A stretch of DNA of 64,000 bases. Origin: Branchiostoma belcheri (lineage: Eukaryota > Chordata > Leptocardii > Amphioxiformes > Branchiostomatidae). A program made the position numbers and the translations under genes. This document shows positions 56,952 through 64,000 of the stretch, piece by piece. Every line of letters starts with the position of its first letter. Positions within the stretch are counted from its first letter, which is position 1. Location: positions 457,539-521,538 of the forward strand of contig NW_017802503.1 of assembly GCF_001625305.1 (NCBI RefSeq). The letters run 5' to 3'. The notes below the pieces were generated by a model. That model made no database searches, was not told the origin of the DNA, and was given only the letters and a program-made list of their open reading frames with translations.

Positions 56952-57891
56952 ATGCAATGCACCCAGTGCGCAAACTCGAGGGTGTGATAGAGAGATCGGG
57001 GATACCGATTAAGCAATTATCAACACTTCCGTCAAAATGGCGGCCATTTTCTCCACTAAAACAACCCCTAAAGCTACATCATATACTCAGAATGGAACTG
57101 ACTTGATACTGGGGAAGTATTTGGGTGCATTATATCGTTTGACGAGAAAAACTGTACAAAGCAATGAACGAGACAGCCTCCCCCATGGACACCCTCAAGA
57201 GGCCATGATTAGGGCGTTCCAAAGTCCACTTTCGAGTTCATTGCACGATATTTTCTGCCTTCTACGCAGTTTGTAGGATTCAGACAACTAAGAATGGATA
57301 TTAGACTCCGCGAAAAGCAAAAGAATCGCAAACTTTGCCTGCGATTATTTGATATTTTACAGTTTGTTATTTGGATTTTGCCAGCTCCAAGAGATTAAAT
57401 AGAGCCACGCTACATGGGTCCTTCATAAGCAGCGTTTGAGACTGTCCTTATGTATATCTTATAATGTGCCTGCTTTTCTTGCATCTTTAAGCTTACCAAA
57501 AATTCGTAATAATTCATGTACGGAAACAAGTAAAGTAACAGTGGATGAAAATGAAAATTTAGAGGGTGCTAGCAGGATTTTGGATGTAAAATGCGACCAA
57601 AATGGGGCAAAATTTGTCAGGCGGAGAAACGTTTTGCAGGCGGTAGCTCTATGCAGATGAGTACACGTGAGTCCTCGCTGGCGTGCTCTCATCGCCACCC
57701 CAGACGAAGGTGTCCACATCGAGCCATCTTTCTACCGAAATGTTGGACAAATTCAACTTTACATCGGCGCTTTTCACTCTAGATTATTTCCATCGCTCCT
57801 AAAGACTGCTTTGGTCGCATTCTCGCAATTTTTGCGCGCGATTTGTTGATTTATTTTGTGTCTCTTTTTGTCTGGCAGGGAGTTGGGAAAC
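56952..57891. promoter_or_regulatory. Divergent promoter region, CYB561D2 / SEPHS2
   Basis: 940 bp between start codons. SEPHS2 has an acceptor (TTTTTGTCTGGCAG, AG at 57877-57878) 13 bp before its ATG, so its first exon is non-coding and lies in this interval; a donor-like ACACGTGAGTCC at about 57661 is one candidate. Confidence 0.5.
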
Positions 57892-60800
57892 ATGGCTGCC
57901 CCAGAGCAAGTGGTAGTCCAGCAGGCAGTGCGGCCTGGAAGGGTCTTCGATCCCGTGGCCCTCGGATTGGGGAAGAATTTCCGCCTCACTCGCTTTGCAG
58001 ACTTGAAGGGATGATCTTGCAAGGTCCCCCAGGAGGTTCTGCTCAACCTCTTGGAGGGGCTGCAAAATCAGACGATCCCAGAGGAGCAGGGGCAGTTTTT
58101 GCCGCCTCATTTCGCTCCGATAGGTGGGAAATTTCCCCTTCGCTTGTGGTCTCGCTTAGCGCAGTGTCTACGCGTTTCGCTAGAGGGGGCGCGTGAGCCG
58201 TGTTGTTTTTACTTCCACCAGAAAATCGTTGGACAACCCGCGCATCTCCATGTTTCCAAAACGGCTGTGAAAGATACTCCGTCCATAGGAATATATCCTT
58301 TGTTGATCAGGACATCTTATAAGTTATGGGTATCAGGTTTTTGCAGTGTATAGCTTGGCGCCAGCTAGGGAGATCGTAGGAAATGTAAATCCAAAATCTA
58401 GTCGAAAGGGGTATAGCTCTATGGCTTGCCCCCCTCCCCAAGGTAAATACAATGGGCATGTTTATAATTTTTCGAAAAATATGATCTAGAATGGTATAAA
58501 TGTATCTTGATGGAAAACTGTACATATGTTCAACAATTTGTAGACTAGTATGGTAGAGGGAGGGTAAGCTCCAAAAATTATGGAAGTACAAGTATCAGGG
58601 CTTGAAATTCATTTTGGGGAACAGGTGCACCTAAAAAATTGGGTGCACCATAGCCGCGGCGACTGTTGCAGGGCTTCTCTTGCTTGCAGTCTTTTACGTT
58701 AGGGCTAATGTAAAAGACTGCAAGCAAGAGAAGCCCTGCAACAGTCACCGCGGCTAGGTGCACCATATACATGTTAGTAGAAGGTCAGCAAAAACTAATT
58801 ATGTTTCATTTCTTAATCATGCACTAAAATTGATTTTGTAATTTTTTTTACCCTTAGATATTAAGAATCTGCTGTATACTACTATACATTTAACATATGT
58901 AAACCTACGAAAATATTTGGGTGCACTCACAAAAAAATTGGGTGCACAGCTCCAAATGAGGGTGCACATGCACCCAGTATTTCTAGCCCTGTAGTATTTA
59001 CAAAATACATGTACTTGTTATTGTATAGAGAAGCTGGTTTCAGTTTTTTTTTGTGAGCTAACCGCTGCAGTTCCATCTCCTGTCGCTAGGGATCGGCATG
59101 GACAGCTGTGTGATCCCCCTACGCCACGGTGGACTCTCCCTGGTGCAAACAACAGACTTCTTCTACCCCCTAGTGGATGACCCCTACATGCAGGTTTGTT
59201 TGTTACCTTTGCCAAGAAGGTTATGTTTTCAGGGGCGTCTGTGTGTTTGTGTGTTTGTAAACACGATACTTAAGAAGGCTTTGGTGGATTATCTTGATAT
59301 TTGGTAGGTGGGTAGGTCTTAGTGAGACCTAAAAATGATTAGATTTTGGGGCCCCTGGCATCTTGTTATGGTACTCCAGCAGAACTTCCAGTTTTTATAT
59401 AATGTGATCTATACATGCTAGGGTCACATGCAGGTACAGTGTCTGAGACAAGGGTGTGGTCAACACATGCTCCTTTGTTGGTACCCGCAAGGCGTAACAT
59501 ACCAGTCTTGTATGTTAAGGCCTAGGAAAAACAAAATGTGTTTCCAGTTTCCCGACCAACCCAAGAAAACATTGTGCAATTTCCAACATTGACATTGAAA
59601 ATAAAAAGTGTTCTCGTGTAACAGGTTTACTTTGTTAAACTGAAGTTGGATCTAAAAAAAAAACGAAAGAAAAAAAGATAATGCCTACCTACCGAGTCCC
59701 AACCTTATTTGTTTTCAGGACTGAAACAGGAAACACAACATTTTTTTCCTAGGCGACCAGACTTAAACTTAAAGGTTTGGGCTGTTGTACCTATGATGAT
59801 ACTCATGCACCACACTGAACGGTTGGTTGAAGAACCCTAACACCACACCACAGAATCTGAGGTACATGTACAAGGAAACTGAAAGTGAAACCAAAGACAT
59901 CTTTCCTTACGGTTTCAAGCAGAAAACTGTGCTCTCAATCTCAAAATGTGGTTATTTTTATCCCCCTATTGGCTACACAACAGCATAGATATTATGTATA
60001 TATAATTTTGTATGATTATCATTAGAAAATATTCAAATTCAAGCTGTACAGTCTTCCAATATGTTGCTATTTGTCCTGTGATTCTTTGTCTAAACTGATG
60101 TTATATGTGATCCAGGGCCCTACTGTAAAGCGGTGGTTACATTATACTGAGCTGGGTTATCCATGGGCGATAGGCCACCGAGTTTTTGTTGAGATCGTTG
60201 TTACTTTATTCAAATATATACTTAGGTAACTGAACAACAAGTTCACTGTGCAGTGCACTCCGTACAAGATCCCCGAGAATCATACCCTGAACACATAACA
60301 CCTTGAGGTCGGTCCGTTGAAAGATTCCCGAGAATCATACACTCAACACTTCACCGTCAGCTCGGTCCGTCAATGGTTGAGTTTGAAAGATTCCCGAGAA
60401 TCATACACTCAACACACAACACCGTGAACACAGTCCGTTCAAAGATTCCCGAGAATTCTCCATGCCCAACATATATAACACATACTGGGTACTTGGTCGG
60501 CTGAATCACACAATAAAAAGCACACTCATTACTTATTAGCTGTTACTTCCGAATCGGCGTTCTGATAGAGATAGATGGCGCAAAGGCCGACGGGAGTAGA
60601 ACTGGTTTCGCAGTTATTCGAACGCGTTCGCAAAACCGCTGCTCGACTCGATAGAACCCCAAGCCGGGGCTAGCGCTAGCGATGGTGATAACTTCAAAAA
60701 GATGACAGGGTAGGAAACACCTACCCGTGAACTGCGTTACCAACTGGGGTGGCAGCAAAAATGTGACTTAGAATCACGTTCGGTCCCTGCCTCCCCAGAC

Positions 60801-63391
60801 TCAGAGGACAACGATATCGTACATCTAGAGATATTGGGCACAACTACACTTTCCAAATCTCGTGCCTGGGAGACACATGTAGAACTAAAAACACGTCGGT
60901 GGGGTTTGTGGACGTGTTTTGAGCAGCCTGGCAGTACATTTACACATAGAATGTCGTATGATGTAGCCTTTCTGGCCGTCTCCATTTTAGAACCGCGCGG
61001 GAAATGTGGGCGCCTACCGTGCATCTCATTGGCTAGCGGTGATGTCATTGTCTTACTGCTGGTAACGCAGTTCGCCGGAAATCGGACTTTACAAAATGCT
61101 TAATATCTTCTTTAAAATATGGTATAGTAACCCAAGAAAGTTTACATGGCTACATAGTTACCCCTAAAGTATAGATAGTATCAAGACTTTTATTTTCCTT
61201 GTGGCATTTTGCAGAAAATAGGATGTTTTGAAATGGCATTTCGCACCTAGTGTATACTAGTACTTAGTACCTAACCAAGCTAAAGCGTTCGGAAGTCGCC
61301 GTTCGGCTCTCGGCAATCTTCGGTAAATGTTCGTATGGTTCTTTGGAATCCTCGTCAGGTTGTAGACCGAGTTCACAGTGTGTGTTGAGTGTATGATTCT
61401 CGGGAATCTTTCAACGGGCCGAGTTCACGGTGTATGTGTTCAGTGTATGATTCTCGTGAATCTTTCAACGGACCGAGTTCACGGTGTTTGTGTTCAGTGT
61501 ATGATTCTCGTGAATCTTTCAACGGACCGAGCTCACGGTGTTTGTCAGAGTGTATGACTCAACGGATCATGTTCATTCCTTATGTATTGTGATTGCAACG
61601 GACTGAGTGAGTACGTAGTGTATGTTATAACATATGCAAAACAATCAAGTTGTAAAATAGTTTTTAATGGTTTACAAAACAACATAGTTTTCAACAAAAA
61701 CTCGGTGGCCTAGCGCCTGTGGGTTATCTTGGCTAAACATGGTGGAAAATAATTAATGTTAGATAAATGGAAGAAAAGTCTGGAAACTCCAAGAAAGGAT
61801 CCAAGTTCAAACTGGACACAGCCTTCCTAATGTTGATATTGAAATGTTGCAGGGTAAGATAGCGTGTGCGAATGTGCTGAGTGACCTGTATGCCATGGGA
61901 GTGAAGACGTGTGACAACATGCTGATGCTTCTCGGTGTCAGCAACGAGATGTCGGATAAAGAGAGGGACACCGTCGTGCCCTTCATCATCAACGGATTCA
62001 AGGTCAGGTTCTTAGCTGCCCATTTCTGGTAATCTCCACGCAGATCCTACAGTGGCAAGGCAGTATCCATTGGCAAGAGGAGAGTCCATTAGCCACCTAT
62101 CCCTGGTAGTCCATCGATTCCGATGATGACTTCTGTAGCCACCGATACTGTCTGGCTAATGGTTACAGCCTGGCCAGTTTGACACTGTCTTTTGCGGCCA
62201 CTGAAAGATCTAGATTTTACTTCATGTCAGTACCTATGATGACACTCATGCACCACACTGATCAGTTGGTTGAATGAGAACTCTCACCACACCCAATTGT
62301 CTGAGGAAAAAAGGACATTTTTTAAAAGTATATTTAACTTATGCTCCTGATCAGCCATGACTAATACTTCAATATAAATGTTTATGAACTGCAGGATCTA
62401 GCAGAAGAAGCCGGCACCATGGTCCAGGGAGGCCAGACTGTTCTCAACCCGTGGCTCACTATAGGCGGGGTGGCCACAACCGTCTGTCCACCCAACGAAT
62501 TCATCGAGTAAGTCCTGAGACCTACATGGACTCTGATAGAGCTTTGCTCTGCATGTTTTGACGGAATCTTGTTGCTAATGAGAGATAATCTCCAAGCAGA
62601 TCATATGGTGGCAAGGCAGTGTCCATCGGCCAGAGGAGTATGGCCATACAAACCATTGGTGGCCATACAAACTCCTCTGGCTAATGGATACTGTCTTGCC
62701 ACCGAAAGGAATCTGCTTGAAGATTAAATAAGAGAAACAAACTTTTGCAATCTCTGATCTTGATAGTCAGAGTTAGTACAACAAAAAATTAATTACACTT
62801 CAAGTAAAATCAATTTAAAAGTGCCTCTGCTCCTGAGGTTAAACCAAGAAACTTTTCAGACTTACTACGTATGGGTTTGCTTAGATCATCTGACGAAGAA
62901 ATTAAGGACTGGGGGAAAAACCTACACTGTAACTGGTCAACAGTGAGCACATCCGTCCCATATGATGAGAGTTTTTTCCCTGACAAACAGGTGGAGGTTC
63001 AGCTGATTTAATGAGCCTGATGGGATGTGTTTAGCCTGAATGTCAGCCTTTTTAGCGTATGTCCGCTCCCAAGATTTGCTTCCAGGCTCGTGAGGAGCGG
63101 ACAAATGCTAACATGGCTGACACTCAGGCTAGGATGTGTTAGGAAAATGAAAGTTTATACAAATGTATGTGCATGTTTCCTAGTTAATGTAAGGTAAAGA
63201 CTGATTGTTGTTTTTTTATTTATTTTTATTTTATTCACATGGATTTTTGAGCATTGGAGCATTTGAGCAACTGATTGTTGTTGTTTGCTCTTGTGCCCAG
63301 GCCGGGTAACGCTGTCGTCGGTGACGTGCTTGTGCTGACCAAACCTCTCGGCACGCAGGTGGCAGTCAACGCTCACCAGTGGTTGGACGAG
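57892..63391 (+). CDS. SEPHS2: Selenophosphate synthetase (SEPHS2 type), selenoprotein, 3' end outside window
   Basis: Exons 57892-58123 (phase 1), 59090-59193 (0), 61853-62002 (0), 62395-62507 (2), 63301-63391 (0). The enzyme makes selenophosphate from selenide and ATP for Sec-tRNA synthesis. In exon 1, [11 protein letters not shown] is followed by TGA (58012-58014) then SCKVPQE: this is the active-site Sec/Cys position of SPS2, so TGA is read as selenocysteine. Then [86 protein letters not shown] and VNAHQW favour SEPHS2 over the Thr/Arg-containing SEPHS1. No SECIS can be seen because the 3' UTR is outside. Transposons fill the introns. Confidence 0.95.
58012..58014 (+). other. SEPHS2: In-frame TGA selenocysteine codon (residue 41)
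   Basis: Codon 41 from the ATG at 57892. The frame stays open and homologous for 36 codons after it up to the exon end, and the next exon continues in phase, which rules out a true stop. Sec at this site is a hallmark of SPS2. Confidence 0.93.
58596..58991. mobile_element. CAGGG-ended hAT-like MITE with a nested palindrome
   Basis: Ends CAGGGCTTGAAAT and ATTTCTAGCCCTG, with repeated GGTGCAC words. Inside, 58652-58757 is a palindrome with ~45-bp arms (CCGCGG, CTGTTGCAGGGCTTCTCTTG, AGACTGCAAGCAAGAG), probably a second element or the fold of the first. In SEPHS2 intron 1. Confidence 0.75.
59194..59425. mobile_element. 232-bp insertion at a SEPHS2 splice donor
   Basis: Flanked by perfect 8-bp ACATGCAG (59186-59193, the last bases of the exon, and 59426-59433). 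The uninterrupted site ACATGCAGGTAC-GTGTCTG is visible at 63968-63986. Related to the repeats at 18215 and 50760. Its first bases GTTTGT now serve as the 5' splice site. Confidence 0.85.
60162..61720. mobile_element. ~1.56-kb non-autonomous hAT-like element
   Basis: Inverted ends share GGCG-TAGGCCACCGAG and TTTTTGTTGA; flanks are direct 8-bp GGGTTATC (60154-60161 and 61721-61728). Sub-terminal tandem repeats of ~60 bp (AAAGATTCCCGAGAATCATA + CACTCAACAC ... GGTCCGTT) lie at 60260-60460 and inverted at 61375-61570. Multiple bound repeats near both ends fit transposase-binding sites. No transposase ORF. In SEPHS2 intron 2. Confidence 0.85.
62030..62213. mobile_element. Degenerate CTCCAAGCAGA MITE
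   Basis: Left end TAATCTCCACGCAGATCCTA, then GGCAAGGCAGTATCCATTGG; the right end is eroded. In SEPHS2 intron 3. Confidence 0.55.
62586..62726. mobile_element. CTCCAAGCAGA MITE, 141 bp
   Basis: TAATCTCCAAGCAGATCATA at the left and TCTGCTTGAAGATTA at the right, with TA at both tips and inner GGCAAGGCAGTGTCCATCGG inverted. In SEPHS2 intron 4. Confidence 0.85.
63032..63131. mobile_element. 100-bp TAGCCTG MITE with 9-bp target duplication
   Basis: TAGCCTGAATGTCAGCC and GGCTGACACTCAGGCTA ends; perfect GGATGTGTT on both sides (63023-63031, 63132-63140). Inner GTCCGCTCC / GGAGCGGAC pair. In SEPHS2 intron 4. Confidence 0.9.
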
Positions 63392-63912
63392 GTACGTGTT
63401 GTACACATGTAGTGATGCATACCTAAACCCAACTTCAGGTTCAGGTCCGGATTAAAGTCCAGAGGTTTAGGTTCAGTTCCGGACTTGTAAGTCCGGACCT
63501 GAACCCATGGCATATACAAAATTGCAAGTTGCCAACCTTGCAATGTTGTCTGGGTGAAACTTTGGCCACATAACATGGAGGCCGGTACTTGACGATGCCC
63601 GATGGCAATGTTTTCTTCCTTTTGCAGCAAAGATTTTACAATCTACGGAAGGTTTTAGGTGGTTTGGAAAGAAAAAGGGTATGTGAAATGATCTTTTACC
63701 GGACTTGGTTCTTGACTTTTAGTTTTTTTTGGACTTGAACCTTAACATTCTTACAAGTCCGGATCCAAGTCCAGTGAACCGGTATGCAGCACTATACACG
63801 TTTTACCCTTTCATGCCAAGGACACTCCTATAAGCAAAATAATGCAGACTTAAGGTAGCAATAGCCTGAGGTTATGCCTCACAAAGTGTCTGGTTTTGCT
63901 GAATGTTTTCAG

Positions 63913-63975
63913 GACTCTCCCAGGTAAAGACAACAGACTTCTTCTACCCGCTAGTGGATGACCCCTACATGCAGG
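63913..63975 (+). other. Second copy of part of a SEPHS2 exon
   Basis: After TTTTCAG, codes in one frame for [16 protein letters not shown], the end of the exon at 59090-59193, then GTACGGTGTCTGAGACAAGG, matching the intron start displaced to 59434. Similarity begins abruptly at GGACTCTCCC. Position after a more 3' exon means it is a duplicate: a tandem gene copy, an alternative exon, or misplaced haplotype sequence. Confidence 0.85.
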
Positions 63976-64000
63976 TACGGTGTCTGAGACAAGGATGTGG

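Noticed and set aside
58012-58014. TGA as a nonsense mutation making SEPHS2 a pseudogene
   Set aside because: It falls exactly at the known Sec position and the frame remains conserved and correctly spliced afterwards.

Overview
The window is animal genomic DNA, almost certainly from a lancelet (Branchiostoma). The support is short exons with GT-AG (one GC-AG) introns, exon-shuffled phase 1-1 EGF modules, very dense MITE/SINE/LINE insertions, and near-identical blocks next to N runs that look like unmerged haplotypes of a highly polymorphic diploid. Species is inferred from overall character, not from a database match. There are no prokaryotic operons, CRISPR arrays or viral genomes.

Layout. 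(1) 0.8-6.7 kb (+): a gene with 16 tandem calcium-binding-type EGF exons followed by a three-exon C-type lectin domain; EGF exon 2 is frameshifted and EGF exon 12 carries self-compensating indels. (2) 9.6-15.0 kb (+): a four-exon gene for a predicted secreted protein with a large Asn-Ala-Thr-Gln repeat (dozens of N-glycosylation sequons) and a charged helical C-terminus, broken by one extra C near 13393. (3) 28.0-16.7 kb (-): a gene of at least eight exons for an Arg/Lys-rich coiled-coil protein I do not recognise. (4) 28.9-34.5 kb (+): divergent from (3), a four-exon ~205-residue protein with an internally repeated PYNAL motif. (5) 35-49 kb: mostly mobile elements, including a ~735-bp palindrome, and a putative spliced non-coding transcript (45-47.6 kb). 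(6) 49.9-51.9 kb (-): 3' part of a gene with a stathmin-like segment. (7) 55.1-57.0 kb (-): complete three-exon cytochrome b561 domain protein (CYB561D2-like). (8) 57.9 kb to the end (+): SEPHS2-type selenophosphate synthetase with an in-frame TGA read as selenocysteine, head-to-head with (7) and running off the window.

Assembly. A MITE is split into a left half ending at a single N (40242) and a right half starting after another single N (54977), so the ~14.7 kb between them was probably placed there by scaffolding. Inside it, a ~2.5 kb block (46058-48562) is repeated at 52465-54976 after a 20-N gap. A 362-bp LINE tail is likewise repeated exactly beside the 24985-25004 gap. Gene order across these joins should not be trusted.

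The genes do not form one pathway. The most informative points are the Sec-TGA SEPHS2 exon, a 232-bp element inserted exactly at a SEPHS2 splice donor (with an uninterrupted copy of the site at the window end), the layered duplication history of the EGF exon array, and the sequon-repeat secreted protein.
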